Made by a program: the position numbers and the translations under genes. Positions 31,561 to 46,500 of a stretch of 64,000 nucleotides of DNA are shown one piece after another; the first letter of the stretch is position 1; each line of letters starts with the position of its first letter. Origin of the DNA: Apus apus (lineage: Eukaryota; Chordata; Aves; Apodiformes; Apodidae); NCBI RefSeq assembly GCF_020740795.1, contig NC_067287.1, forward strand, positions 16,321,501 through 16,385,500, read 5' to 3'. The notes below the pieces were generated by a model. The model was given only the letters and a program-made list of their open reading frames with translations. It did no database searches and was not told the origin of the DNA.

Positions 31561-34500
31561 GAGGGTGGGGGCGGCGGGGTAGCCGGGGGGGGGGGGGAGA
31601 GCTGAGCTGGGGGAGTTGGTGCAGGAGCGGGGTGGGAGTGCCTCCCTGCGTGTCACCCTCCCCAGGAGGGGCTGGGCTGGGATGGGGAGTGACAGGGCAG
31701 GGTGGGCGCCTGCAGAACGATGGGAGGTAGCACTGAGGTAGGATGAGGGGGTGGTGGGGCTGGGCTGGGGAAGTTAGTGTGGGAGCGGGCTGGGGAGTGA
31801 CCAAGGCTGGGAGAAAGGGTGGCAAGGCAGGATGGGGGCCCAGGGGAGGAAGGGGGGTGACACTGAGGTAGGATGGATGTTGGGGGGTGGAGGGACTGGG
31901 CTGGGAGGGGTGGTCGCAAGGCAGGATGGAGGCCTGGAGAACGATGGAGGGTGGCACTGAGGTAGAATGGGGAGCAAGAAGGACAGAGCTGAGACAGGGA
32001 GAGGGCTGGGAGGAGGGTCAGTACTGGACAAGGGTGTTATGGTGTAACTGAGCTGAGGGCAGTGGATTTGATCAGAGCTTGGACAGAGTGAAGGCCTGGG
32101 GGATGAAGGAGCAAAGTTGGACAGACAGGATTGGGGGGGAAGAGTAGAACTTGATTGGGGGTGGTAAGTGCGAGGGCAGTGTGGGAACACGGGGCGGAGG
32201 AGGGAGCTGGGGAAGGTATTGGAGATTGCAGCGTCGAGGCTGAGGGAGCGAGCTGGGATGTTTGCCTTGGGTAAAGCAGCCGTCATCAGAATGGGCCCAG
32301 CATGGTGCCAGCACTGGTACAAGATGTGGGGGGGGAGCTGAGGAAGAGGAAGCCTGTGTGTGGAGCTGTGATCTCAGTCTTTTGCTTTGGGGGTGGGGAG
32401 GAAATTCCAGCCTGCCCCCCTTAGCTGCCCGGAACATGCAGGCCCACAGCTCTGTCGTGGCCTCTGATGCCAGCCTGGTGGGTGTCTTGGCCTTGGGGAG
32501 GCTGGTTTGCACCTGCATCTCTGGCTGGGATAGTTCAATCCCTGGGGATCAAGTGGTTATTTTTACAGTGTATTGCACCGGGGCTGTAAAGGTGCTTATC
32601 TGAGCACAGCTTAGCTCAAAAGAGAACTGCTTCATATAAACGTCCTTATCTGCAGCTGAGCTACCTGTGGGCTCGCTGCACTGTCTGCTGGTGTGAGTAA
32701 ACACCAGGCACCTTTGTACCGAGAAAAAACCTTGAGAAGCAAAGCACAGTGATGTTATCTCTGGGGTGGAGACTGACCTGGCTCCTCAAAGAGCTCAGCC
32801 CAGGCTGCTTGGGAAGGGACCCCCCCAGGAGGTGCCTTCTTCTGTGTCACCTTTTTCTCCAGTGGCTTTCGAAGGTCTCGGTCTTTTGTGTGCAGAACTT
32901 CGACAGAGGCCATTTCCTCTGCTTTCCCCTCTTAGTTGACTTCTAGCTCAGGTTTTTGGTTTTGGCCTCACAGGCTGCACTGCCTTGTGAGAGAGCCAAG
33001 CTACTCATAGGCTTTTTCTTTTACTTGAGCCTGATCATTTAAGGCAACAAGTTTCCCCAAAGCACAGGCACCGGGGAGAGAGAGCTCCCATGTCATCTCT
33101 GTGGTGTTGCAGCTACATCCATTAGAAAATATTACCTATATGGAGTTTTTATCACAAATCCATACTGAGGCACTTCCTGACGGAGAGAAAACGCACGTGT
33201 ATTCCTGTGTTGGTACAAATACGGCAATAGCAGTTTGTGGGTTTAAATGTGCTTTGAAACCCTGACTGTCTATGATCAGAGCTGGGGTTGCTCGCTCTGC
33301 ACAGGCCTGCAGGCCCCGAAGTTTCCATTTTGCTGTGCAGCAAAGCCTCCTTGCTGGTGCACCAGCACACTTGCCCAGCCTACTGATTGTTCCTGGAGTG
33401 CTTCTTACGGCAGCTGGTGGTGCTCAGCGTCTGCCTTTTACTCATCTACAGCATGTTCTTTTCTTGAGATGTCATTTCTAGATAAGTTTTGTGCCTTGAG
33501 TGTGTTGCTTGGAGGAGAGGAAGTTATTTACTTCTGCATTTTCTTCAGAGCTTGTGCTGGGGCCTTCCTGTCCTTACAAGCACAGACCAGAGACAGGTCT
33601 GAGATGTGCAGGGAGGTCTATTTTTTTTCCTCTTGATTTCAAGTCTTCTAGGGAATGGTTGTTATGCAATGTTTATTCATATGAATACTTTTTTCCCTCC
33701 AGCAACAGTTCTGGGATCATTCCATGAAGCTGAGCCTGGTGGCAGGAGGGGATTAGGTATATTTCACTATTTTGGTGATGATTTTCCTAAGGCGTGTCCT
33801 GAGGACACACACAGAGAGGACAGTCAGGGCAAGGTCACGCCTTGAGGGAGTTGGTGCCTGGGAGGAATCTGGACATGGACCTGCTGTAAAACAGGAGTGG
33901 GGCAGATGCAATGCTCAGATTTGTCCACAGTGGATGTCTCAGAGCCAGCTGTGCCTGGTTGCTTCAGTGCCAGCCCAGGAGTCAGGCAGGGTGGGGTTTG
34001 TTTCCAGATCCTTCACCAGAGTCTTGTTCTGTGTCATGGGCTTTGGTTACTCCCGTCTGCTTCCCATGGCCTCTTTGCAGCTGTGATCCAACAGGCTCCC
34101 TGCAGAGCTTACCCAGACCATCATCAGGTGAGAGGCACTTGGTGTTTCACTGTATCATGTAGAACTAGGTCATATTCAGAAGTCTGAGCTAATAACTGCT
34201 CATAACATTATTGTATTGTCGTATAACATATGTTGAAATCTGCTCTGCATGAAGGTCCCTCAGCTGTCTCTGGAGTTCCCAGCATGGAAGATGCCTTGGC
34301 AGCTGCAGACAGAGATCAGCCCTCAAGGCAGGGCCTAACCCATGTATGAGTCCTGCCTTGTCAAGGTCCTTGGGGCTTGGCAGCATCTACCCATCAGTAG
34401 GATAATTCCAAATCTAGTTCTTTTTGTGGGCAAAACCCATGGAAATCTCACCTGCTTGGACAATCACCATTGAACATTGGTATTTAGATCAAGGTGGTGA

Positions 34501-37500
34501 CAGGTAATGGACTTCAATGCATCTGTTTTATTTTTCTTTCTTTTATATCACAATTTCTTGTTTTAAATCAATTTTCTTAAACCAACCACATGTTTAAATA
34601 AAAACCTAAAGCTACCGGAATCTGCTGAAGTAACTTGGGTTGGGAATTTGCTGGTGAAACTTTCAAGCAGTCAAAGTGCTGCAGTGGGGGAAATACATGG
34701 TCAGTATGAAATGAGGCAACTGGTGAGCTTTTGCAAGTGTAAAGAGATTAAACTGTTCCATAAGCTTTTTTGACTTACCAGATTGCCTAGAAGCTGGAGT
34801 CACACTTGGCTTTTCCCACTTCTGCTAGAAACATGATAGGAGGGGATGAGCTCTACCAGTTGAACGATTTAGTTTCTCATCATTGTTTCCCTTTGCTAAC
34901 CACACAGGAAGGCAAAAATTAAAAAAAAACCAACAACAACCAAAAAAACCCCACACCAAAATCCCATACAACAAACCATTTAAGTGTAAAACATTTTGAT
35001 GACTGTCTTCTGTGTTTGGTGAATAATTGTTCTGTTTCACACATGGAGAGGAACTGTGTCCCAAAACAGATTCACCATCCAGTTTTGTCCTGCTCTAATT
35101 TAACTGACTCTAGTGAAAGTGGTGCAGGGTTTTGTTCACTTTGGTTTTCCAGCCATACAAAGCTTGTCTGAATCTCCAGGTAATTAATCATCCATCTCAA
35201 ACTGTTACTTAGTATTTACCTGCTGTGCAAAAGGAAACAGACTTGCATAGCTGGAGAACAAGTGCCTTTTCCCGTGGTTGTGGGTGGAGGGAAGAGAATC
35301 TCAAATAATCTTTGGTTTCTTTACAGCCTTTAGCAGGTAGAAATCTGCAGAGCTTCAAGGCTATTCGCTGCACAGGAAAAGAGCTGAAGCTCGAACTTCC
35401 CTGATGCAGAGCAGTTCCTGAGAGCTGGGCTGAAGCTGCGGCCACATTCTTTGTGGTATTTCCCATTTGTGGTCACTTTGGTGCTCGTTGGCTGGAGAGC
35501 TGAGCCCTTCAGAGCGGGAGGCTGAGCACTCAGTGAAACTGGGCAGCGTGAGCTTTGTGTGTGTGATGTGACACGTGAAGTGAGTTCATCATAGGGAGAC
35601 CAGTGAGTGTCTTGAGACTGGGAGGGTAGAGGAGCTTCAGGTCCCGCCAAGCACCACCAGGAAACTCCCTGCATGAATGGCTGTGGTAATCTGTGGCTCC
35701 AGCACTTCACAGGAGCTCAGCAGCCCCACCAAAACCAGAGATTGCTCCTCTGCCAACCCCTCCTTCTTGCTGACACAGGCATTTCTATGGCTTCAGGGGA
35801 AACAGGATTGGGGAAGTGACCTAGGTTAAAATTAAACAGGCAAAATGGGGTATTTTTAGCACAGATGAGTTTCCTCATCCCATTCATTGTGTGAAGGCCT
35901 CTTGCCATGGTGCAGCTGAGGAGCAGGGATCAGTTCTCCCTCCTTCCGCAGCAGTGGCAGGTGCTGGCTCAGTGTCCTTGGAAGCTCAGCCTGGAGCCAC
36001 ATGTCTCCAACAGGACAACCTCACTTGCTGAAACTCAGTCTGCGTGACTGAGGAGTGCTTGAGTGATGCCACTGGCACAAAGTGTTACCTGCCCTTGGGT
36101 TCAGTGTGGCATGGGTCAGCAGTAGGGGTAAATCTTCGCTGTCCATGTTGACTGAACGTGCTGCAGGTGTTTGAGCGTAGCTCCTGGGCTGCCACAGCAC
36201 ATCTGGCTTCAGCCACCAGGGAAAGTGACTTGGCATAAATGGTGGATTGTGAACCACCTCTGTGTGGAGCTAGGTAATGCCCTGCTTTTGAGAAACAGTG
36301 CAGGAAACAGGAGGGAAGAGCAGCCCACATCTGCAAAATGTTAGGCTTTCATGGGTTGTATTGTCATGGCTTCAGCCTCAGGTTTTCATCTCAGGTTCCC
36401 AAGAGGGGCCTCCTCTGTGTTATCTTCTGAGGACATTTCTTGCTGCAGCCACCAGTGCTTGACACCACAGAAAAGTGGGGATCAGTTGCTGTACTGAAGA
36501 GCCATAGGGAGTGGTGTGTGTAAAATGAGCCTCTTCCCTGGAGACTCACCACAGTGTTGGATCATTCCAGCAGGGAACTGTGGGCTGCCTGCCCACAGCT
36601 AGAACAGGCAGGGTGAAGGCCTGGCTGGAAGCAGACCTGACCATACCTGTGCACTGTGGGGCTGGCCCATGGTTTGTCCAGTGGGAATCCCAATGCCTTG
36701 CCACCAGCCAGCCTCCTCCAGGCTGCCAGGCCCACTGCAAGGGAGAAGCTCTGTCATGAAGGACTCATCTAACCCAGAGGGAAGAGCTGGCAGGTGTGGG
36801 GGCTGCCGTTGTGCTGCTCAGCATCACCCTGATGGAGCACTCCTGCTCATGGTGGGTGTGCTGCCAGAGCTACAGGAGCTCTTTGATTTCATACGCTCCC
36901 ACAGCTTATGCAGAGCAGCTTTTGTTAGCTGAGCAGGGCCCAGGAATGAAGGAACAGTCCAGATAATTTTAGACATTGCTCATAATTTTTTTATTGGGGT
37001 GACCTTTCTGTAGTGAAAGCCTGCAGTCTGTCACTGGATCTGGCTTGCTCTCTCCAAGCTGTGTATCAGCTCTGGTGATCTGAAAGCTCCACTTTCAAAG
37101 CATTAAGCTTTGAAATACCCCCTTTATTTCCCCCCCACACCTCCTCTGGGGCAAGAGATTAGAACATCTGTATGTCTGCAGCTTTTAGAATAGTTGCCAT
37201 CCTCCTTTATTTGGTGCAGGCCTTAATTGTGACATGGGAGATGTTTCAGTATGGTTGTTGGCCAGGTTTGCATTTAGGTCTGTTTAATACAGAAGATGAG
37301 AGCCCAGTATAATTACAGTCTCTGTTCTTCTCTTCTTAAATTGGTTGTTACATATGGCCGGGAGCCTCCGTGGCCTGAGAATGAAGCGGGGAAGTTTGGA
37401 AGTTGTCTGAGTCAAAATTGAGGAAATGCTGTCAGAAAAAAAGATTTGCTCTTGCTCTTAAGTGCTTGTTGGCATCTTTCCACAGGCACCGTGGCTCTTC

Positions 37501-40500
37501 GTAGATGTTCTGCTGGGGTGAAAAATCTGATTTGGAGCTGGCTTTATATTAGATATACAGAGCGTAGGACTCATTTGGAGATGAACAGGAGGAATGCGGG
37601 CAAGAAGACATAAAACCTGTCAGGGCCTTTTGTGGTTACAAGTAGATGGCAGATGGGATTTGGTGTGGATTTGACTTCAAGCCTGATAAGTGTTATCAGA
37701 AAATGGACTGCTGCCGCTGCTTGGAACAGCTGCCATTTTAGAGTCTGAGTTCAGGCAGCATTTTGTAGAAAGGTCTGGTCTGGATCTGGTACTTAGTGCA
37801 GAGAGGAGCCATCTCAGATATTCCTGGTATGAGCTGTTTTATTGTCCATTTGGGGCAGAGGATAGCAAACAGGGAAGGTTCCTGGAAGAGGCTATGGTTC
37901 AGGTAGTGTTGATGGTAAGGAGCTTGCAGAGGTCCCAGCTGCTCTCTGCCCTGGGAGCAGATGGGCTGCACTGTCTGAAGTCCTCCAAGCATAGTCAGGC
38001 TTAGTCTGGTACTCAGGGGGAAGTGGTCGTGTGTGTGCGACCTGCAGTGCGGTAGCTCCTCTGGAAGCTGTGGGAGGCTGGATGTGAGAGCTCCTCTCCC
38101 TTCTGCCTGGGGACTTTTTGATGGGGAAACAATAATTTGGGTAGCAAAAGGGGTGATTTTTCTCTTGTAGAAATGTTTTAAGTAGCGAGGAGAATTTAGG
38201 TGAGGTTAGATAAATAAATAGAAGCACTTGAAACTTACAGGGTTGTGAGGCTGCTGAACTGTGAAGGGCTCAGAGAGCTTGCTTTGTTCCAGCCACACAT
38301 CCGATACGCTTCCCTGTCCTCCCCTGGGCCAAGCCAGGCCTGGGTTACTTTGGTGTATGCCAGGCGAGGCAGAAAAACCACCCTGCAGTAGATGAGAGGC
38401 AGGGCTGTGAGGAGCTCTGTATGCGGCTCACGTGAGTGCTTGCTTCTCAGAGGCTGTGCCTGGAAGTGGTTGAATATTCAGCACCCAAAGTTCTGCCCAG
38501 TTACCTGCTTCTCCCCTCCTCGCCATCCCCAAGTACAAGAACCGCTTGAGCCACTTGGGAAATCTGTGTTAAAATAACTTCTCCAAGAAATCCATGCTGG
38601 CTCCATGAAACGTGCAGAAATGTGCTGCGTCAGCTGTAAGCTTTTGTGTGCAGAACAAAGGCTGTCACTGGCTTTGGGTACATGGTCTCACATGGCCTCT
38701 TAAATAATGTGATCGGTTATCCTCCTGCCATCCCCTGGGGTACTGGGCAAGGGAGCAGGGAATCCTTGTCCTTCCTTCAGAAGACCTCCAGTGCTTGCTG
38801 GCTATCAGTTGCTCCTCTGCATTGCTCAGAGGCAGGTGTTGTGTTTGGAGGCTCTGCTAGAAGCCAGGACTCCAGGAAGCATCCATCAACGTTGCCTGCA
38901 TGGGCAATGGAGTTTGAGTGGTGTAACTCTCAGAACAGGATGCATCCTCCTTAATATTCCTAGCTCTCATGCGCCTGACTGTGCTATCTTTAAAGCTTCT
39001 TACATAGGTTTCCTTTTTATAAAACTTCATACTGCCATCCAAGCTGATTCCCAAGTCTGACTGTAGTGCTCTGGAAGAACACGTCTGCATTGACTGACTG
39101 AATTGGGATCTGCTCTGAGCAATCCTCAGTGAGCAGAAGTGGCTTGGATGTGACTTGAGGAATTGCTCTCCTTTCCAAGAGCCCAAGTTAAATATGCAGC
39201 CAAGGATGCCCTCCCAGCCTCCATCTCAGGCTCAACTGGGAAGGGTAGATGAGAACAAGAGAGGTCACAGGTGGCTGGCACAGCTCCTAAGCTAAAGGAC
39301 CTGCCTTGGGTGCACTCACACTGCTGCTTTCAAGTGTGTGGCTTTTATCTTCAGCAATGCAGCACAAAAGACAGAGGTTCTCCAGCCTCCTGAAAAAAAG
39401 AGCTGTTGCTTTTCACAGCTAGTAACTTTCAAGAAGCAGCATCACCTCATTATTTCCACTTAGGGTCTACAGCTGGGGGTTAATTACTCCTCCTTCACCC
39501 AAGTAGAATGTTGTTGACTTGTTGGTCTGGGATCAGTGCTGTTGAGTGTCTTGGTCTGCCTATATTGCCCATTGTGAGTTTTAGCACATTGTGGTCATTC
39601 CTGGCATCCAGGAATGAAACTGTCTGCAGAAAAAAAAAAAAAGCTGATGGAAGAACAGTGCTTTCTGCTGTGGGGAAAAAATTAAATCATTAAAACCTTT
39701 CCAGATTATAGTGAAGGAAAGTAGATATGGTGTCTCAACACCCTGGCTTTGGCTTGGGGACTTATTTCAATACTTTGGTTCATATGGGTGTGATTGAACT
39801 CTTTTACAGGCTAATTTCTGTTAGCAGCATCATTAGCCTGTACTCTGTTTCATACCAGCCACTTCTGAAAAATAATCGGAGATATGCTGTGAAACAGCAG
39901 TAGCACCCTGGCATTTTCATCCTGTTCTCATTTTCCACCCCTGCTCTCTGTGGTGTAGTTACTTCTGCATCGCTCCCTGTTGGAGAATGACCTATTAATA
40001 CCCGTTCTCTTGGAGCTGCTAAAGCAGTTACCAATCCCAAAAAAAGTCACCTTTCAAAAGCAGTTAGGTCTTTCACAGGATCCTGTTATTCCAGAGATCA
40101 TGGACACACAAGCAAACAGGGTTTGTTAAGATGTTATTAAATCTTCATACCTACAGAGTAAGACGTGATGTTCCTTTGGCTCACAAGGAGCTCTTGTTGC
40201 TGATCAGGAATCCCAGAGAAGACACTCGGCAGTGTTAGGGCAAACACAAATCTACAGTTTTCTCACAGAGGTAGTTGGCTTTGTGTTGGGGTGTTTTGGA
40301 AGGGATGTGATGGGGCAGGATGAAATGCACATCTGGAAAGTTTCCTTCTGTGGTTTGCTTCTAACCCCAAACTTGGAAGAGTTTTCTTCCCTACAAGCGA
40401 GTTATATCAATGTGTTGGCAGAGCTGGTGGTGGTGGTGGTGGTGGAGGGGGCACCATGTCAGGAAGGATTGCTCAGCTGCCAGGTCCCTTCTATGAGCTG

Positions 40501-43500
40501 GTATCACAGGAGCTTGTAGAAGGGCCTCTGTCCCTGAACCTATATCGTGGCAGTTCTGAACAGAGAATGTGCTGGTTAAAGCAAACTCCTTAGTGATGAG
40601 TAGCTTTCTCAGACATTTCTAACTGGAAATCTGCAATCTTAACATCTGTTAATGAACTACAAGTAATAACAATCTCTGCCAGCTTCAAGGCCTGTATTAT
40701 ATCATCTAGGGTAAACTGGTGCTTATAGAAATGGGAAGAAGTCAAAGATCTGTTGTCAAAGATTATCTGCTAGTTGAACAGCAGGAGACATGAAAAGGGT
40801 TTTTAGGTAGAGAGAAGTGACACATTGGAAATTAATCCTCTTTCCTTCACAGCTTGGAAGCTGCTGTCTGATTTCTCATTTGCCTCCTTTGTTTTCTTTG
40901 CTTTTCAGAAATAAACCAGAGGCAGTAGAAGTAACATTTGCAGGTAAGATCCACAGTTCCCTTGACTTCTCAGAAAAAAAGGCTGGCCGAAACAGCCTTG
41001 CCCACGGTGACACCTCTTGTGGCCAAACTGACCCAGCACCACTGTGGGGGGAGGAGAGCTGCCCAGGGGAGACAGTGTGGACACCCTGCAGCATCCCCAG
41101 AACTGGGGCTTTGTCAGCTGCCTTGCTGTTTTCTCTGCCCATGGAACTTTCCCCACAGCAGTGAGTTCAGTGGTGGCATCACTTTGTTAGTGTGTGTGTG
41201 GTAAGAGCTCTCTTACCTCCCCTGTTCTCCAGTCCTTCTCAATGCTCTGTTACTACGTCTTTAGCACAATCTGATTTGGGTTGTTAGAAAGCTCGCTTGG
41301 GGTGACAGGCAAGACGAATTCATTGCCTGTAGTTTGCTCTTCAGCATGAGAAGTGCCAAGAAAGTTCAAGTGTTCATTCAGCAACTGACTTTTTGCTTCT
41401 GTTATCAAGAGTCTGTGTAAGCTGCCGAGCTCTGTGGGGAAGTGGAGCTTGGTCGGTAGCTGGAGGGTTGCCTTTCTGCAATGAAGTGGAAGCTGTCTCA
41501 GCAGGCAACAGCTGAGCTGCCTTTTCTGGCAGAGATGTTCCCTCCTCCAGGCTGCAGCTCTGGCCCAGGGGGCATGTCAATCAGTTTCTGTGCTGGCCAT
41601 CCAGAAGGTTCCCATCTCTGTGTGTTTGTATCCTGATGTGTTGAGCACAAGCAGATTTGCCAGGAATGTTAAATGACATTAGACTAAAGCTTTCTGTGAT
41701 GGGCAGGTGTCAAAACTGCTTCAGCCCTTTGAATGATAACAGGTCTGCCTACATGACATTACCACTTAATTACAGGTTTCTCTGTTGGTGTTTGTGTAAG
41801 AGGCGGAACAGGTGCAACAGTGTTTCTTTATGCAGTTCCTAGAACATGTAGGAAAAACCTTCCTCAGAAGTAGGAATGGGTTTCTGTTCCCTCACATTTC
41901 TCTCACTTGCTTTACAGACTTTGATGGAGTCCTTTACCATATTTCAAACCCCAATGGAGACAAGACAAAAGTGATGGTCAGTATTTCTCTGAAATTCTAC
42001 AAGGAACTTCAGGAACATGGTGCTGATGAGGTGAGTGAGCATGTCTGGACCTTGAGCCTGCAAGTGTCTTAGCATGGACAATGTCCTTGTGATGTTAGTG
42101 AATCTGACATTTAACCCTTAGAGAAGCAGCTGTGCTCCCACCTCATGCTGGTCAAAGGAGCATCCCTGTGCCAACCAGGAGTCCCACTTTGCTGGAAGAC
42201 AAGGGCAAAGTGTGTTCACACATTCTCATTAGTAAGAAGTCATCTTATAAGACCCTACAACCTGAAAGGCACTAATTTTCAAAGTCCAAATGAGTGTGAG
42301 GCCTGACCATGTAGAAATAGTTTCTCTGACTGACATGCTGAACCCACAAGTGAAGGAAGGTGCCAAGACAAATCCAGAGTCCCATAGTGCTGCTCTTCTG
42401 ATACTTGAGAGAGGGTGATGGGCTCCTGCTGTGTGTGCACAGGAGTGGCCTTGATCTGCAGACTGTCCAGTTCCCTTTTTGCTGCTGCTGTATGAAGTAG
42501 CAGGTTCAGTTCCTGTTGAATGGGCTGGGGCTGCAGAGGGCCATTTATGGTAGAAAGAAGGAGCCTTTCTGATCTGTGGTTGGGTGGTGAGGCAGGAAGT
42601 GTGACTCAGTTCCTGAGTCAGTTTTCAAATCTCCGAATGTTAGCAAATGGGGTTTACCCAAGGCTCTTGAGCAGGGTTTTAACTCTGGATGTCTGTCCTT
42701 GGAGGAAAGCAAGGAAACTGCTCCATTAATTTATTGAGAGTCTGGTGAGAAACGGGATTTGAACAATGATTTTGGCGACGGCTGGAGAGCAATGGTCCTC
42801 TCTGACCCTGGCTGCTGTGCCAGCCCCGTTGCTCCACAGGCAATGAGGGTGCAGACAGCTGACAGGCAATTGCCCAAGTATTGAAAATGGGGATGGGATT
42901 TCTGCAGAACTGCCTTGGGAGTGATGACTAAATAGAATTTATATTTTTAAATCGCCATTTAGCAAACTGTTGCTTTCTGTGCTTCCTTGGAAAGGGTCAA
43001 GCTCGTTTCTACTTCATCTTCGGTGAAATCCCACTGTGAGGAGCACAGAGTGGTGTTCCTGCTAAGACCTTGGCCACTGCAGGCAGTCAGGCTCTCTGCT
43101 GAGGGGAGGTTTTGGCATGCAGACAGCCTGTGCATCCTCTCTGCTTGGTCGTGGGTGTCATCGCAGGAGGGCCAGTTCTGCCACAGCATTATTGTGTTAT
43201 TCTCTCTGAAATAACCTCCCATTTCTGGCCCCCTCATTGACACAGAGCTATGGCTCAGCTGAAACCTGCCATTGATGTAAAATTCAGCAGTGATTATGTT
43301 TGAAGAAAGGTTTTTTGCTGTGCTGTAGGCGGCTCTACTTCTGGGAGGCATCCCAGCTGCCTGGTAGTCTCTTCTCCAACCCCATCTGTCCTGTGCTATA
43401 GTCTGAGGCAGGATGAGCAACTGCCTGGCTGCACTGTGCCTGAGCCCTGCTCTGAACTTGCCTTTCTGCAAGGAGAGGAACAGGGCATGCTTTGCATCTG

Positions 43501-46500
43501 CCTTCGAACGGGAGGGAGGGTTGTAGCCCTCAGATCTGTTGTGTTGAGCTCTTCTCACAGTTCTCCTTTGAAGCTATGGGGTGTATGGAGAGGGTTTTCT
43601 TCCCCACACAAGTTCAAGACTAGCAAGAAATTTTAAAAGTTCCAGTTTTGAGTCCTGTCCTGCAGCGTGTCCCCTGTCAGTGAGGTTCAAGGAGCTCTGC
43701 CTAGAGTAAGAGCAGCCAATAATACTAGAAGCAAATAATATTTGTCCAAGTTCAGTTAGACTGAGGGAGGGGCAGATGCTGCATTTTATGTTTTCAAATT
43801 TAGACCAAACACAGCCTGGGCTGAGCAGGAGGAAACAACTCTGATAGCTTGTGCTTTAATTTCTTCCCTAGGTATTGAAGAAAGTCTACGGAAACTACTT
43901 GGTAAACCCAGAATCAGGTAGCCCTGCTATAACATTTACTGTGTGTGTCTGTGTGAATGCAATTAAAAACTTACTTAAGTCACCTCAGAAATGCTCAAAT
44001 GAAAGCTGCACTTAAAGAGCTTGATATCTGGGGCTCTCTGTATGGTGAATGGCAATTTAAAAGGTGGCTCAGGTACATCAGGGCTGAAGCAATTTGCAGC
44101 CCAAGGTGTAATTCTTGATGCAGCCCTCCCCTGGGAAGCCTCTGTTCCACACGGTTGGGGTCTTTGTTCTTCTCAAAGACAAAAGTGAGACACAGGAAAA
44201 CCATGGTTACCTGTGACAGCATCTCTTCCTACTCACTGCAAAAACTTGGGAGCTGCTCAGCCAGCATGTGTGTCTGGTTGCTCAGGAAGGAGCCTCAGGA
44301 GCATTGCCATGGCCATGTGCCAAGTTCAGGCATGGCTTCTGGTTATGTTTGGAATGGGAAGCACTCATCCCTGGCACTTCTGGGAGGGCTTAAAGCAAAG
44401 GTGGGACTGTAAATGTATCTTTACAGAAAAGGTCTCTGGCTGCATTAAAGCCCTGCTTAGGTTTTAAGGTTAGTGACTGTCCCTCCCTAGGTTACAATGT
44501 CTCTTTGCTCTACGATCTGGAGAACCTTCCCGCAGACAAGGACGCTATTGTGCACCAAGCCGGCATGTTGAAACGCAACTGCTTTGCTTCGGTCTTTGAG
44601 AAGTATTTCAAATTCCAGGAAGAGGGAAAAGAAGGAGAAAAAAGAGCTGTCATCCACTACAGGGACGATGAGACGATGTAAGTGTTCAAACCAAGCAGCA
44701 TGGGAGTCGGACAGCTGTCAGTACATGCTCTGCTCTTGCCCACAGCTGTGGGTTGTGGTGGAAAGTCAGGAAGTCCTACTGCTGCATACTTTGGCAGGGT
44801 AATAGAGGCCTGTCCTAAGCTGTCAGAACTATCTGGTGAGAGTCATGTTTATCCCTTGGGCTTCAGGAATGTTACACAAGAGTCTCTGTTAGTGGCAGCA
44901 CTTGTGGCTGCGTGCAGGAGAGGACGGCTCCCAAGAGGAATGTTTTGCTCCCTGTAAATACTGTCTTAAAGGAGGGGAAATATTCAGCAGCCAGGCCTGT
45001 GAATGGTTGTTGTATCTACTTGACCTTGTCACGCAGTTGCTTCTGCATCCAGTTGTACTTAGCTCCTGTTCTCTGCTGGGTTCTCTTCTCTCACCCACCT
45101 GCAGGTACGTGGAGGCGAAAAAGGACCGCGTCACGGTTGTGTTCAGCACGGTATTTAAGGATGACGACGACGTGGTGATTGGAAAGGTGTTTATGCAGGT
45201 ATGGAAACTGAAATATGGGGAAAGGGCCTGGGCCTTGATTCAAATGCCTTCTTGCCTTGAAGCAGTGTTGCTGAACAAGCACGTGTTAGGCTGAGTTGAG
45301 CTCACAGGCAGTTTAATGCATATAAATGCTTTGCAGGGCTCCCGGCTGCACTGGGATGGAAGAACCATGTTAATAGGCAGAGGTGGTGTATTTTTCTGAT
45401 CCAGGCTCTTGCTTCGGCATCTTTATTATCGATGGTCTTGCTCGTATGGAAAATCAAACATATTACATGTTATAACTGAGAAAGACTACAGTGAAGACTT
45501 CAGTATCCACCCTCAGACCCTGTAGTGCTGTAGGCATCGCTAGCCAGCTGAGGAGCTGAGCATGGTGGGAAGGCTGTAGAGGGAGAAGAAAGGGTGAGGA
45601 CATGTTGTGTTGCACCTGGATGGTGCCGAGTTGTCTTCACCTTGAAGCTGGTTCTTGCTAATGCTCAAATGCTGCAGAGAGGCTGAGCAGCTCAGTGTGG
45701 GTGTTCTCACATGCCACGATGGGCTCTCCAATTTGAGCTTCTCAAAACTATAAATTTGCCTAGTTTGCGGGTCTGAATCAATCATTGTAATGCCAAGTAC
45801 TTCTGGACACAGCTACCCTTTGCAACTACCACTTAACCAGGAAGCATTTAGAGGCCTGTAGTAAGCACCTTGTGTGCCTGTTAGCAACTGTGTGCAGCCT
45901 GTGGAGATGGAGACATTTGCTTACAGCTGGGTTAGGCCCAGTGTTTGCTGGTACATGTGTTCATCCATGTCGCTGGCCCACCTCAATCACCTTGAATCTG
46001 CTGAAGCACCTGGGGAGCCTCCTGCCACAGGCACAGCCGTGGAGCAGGGCACTCCAGGGTGTTCCAGGGATAGAGGAGCTTTAACCCATCCGTTCAGGGG
46101 TGTCAGGCCTTGCTGCTGACAGGCTCATGGGCAGCAAGTCACTGACCCAGTTTGCTGGATAACAGTTTACTTATGTTGGGGGTCAGTACAACAGGGTCTG
46201 TAGTGCTACGAGTCTTATCTCATAGCTCTGCTCTGTGTGTTCGTTAGCTCTGGCCGGGGAATCTGCTCTGACTTTTGAGTTTTTCACCACCAGCATATCT
46301 CACAGTTTGGAATTCAGCTTTTAAAACAGGGAGGAGGCATGAGGTGAACAAAACCGGGTTTGTGAGACTCCTGGGGAGATGGCAGGGCTTCAAAGCAGCA
46401 GCTGTCCCAGAGTCTCCATGTCCCAAGTTCTTGGTTTTTACAGCAGCAAACCCTGCTCCTGCCCAGCCACAAGAATTTTTACTCTTGAGTCACACTGTCT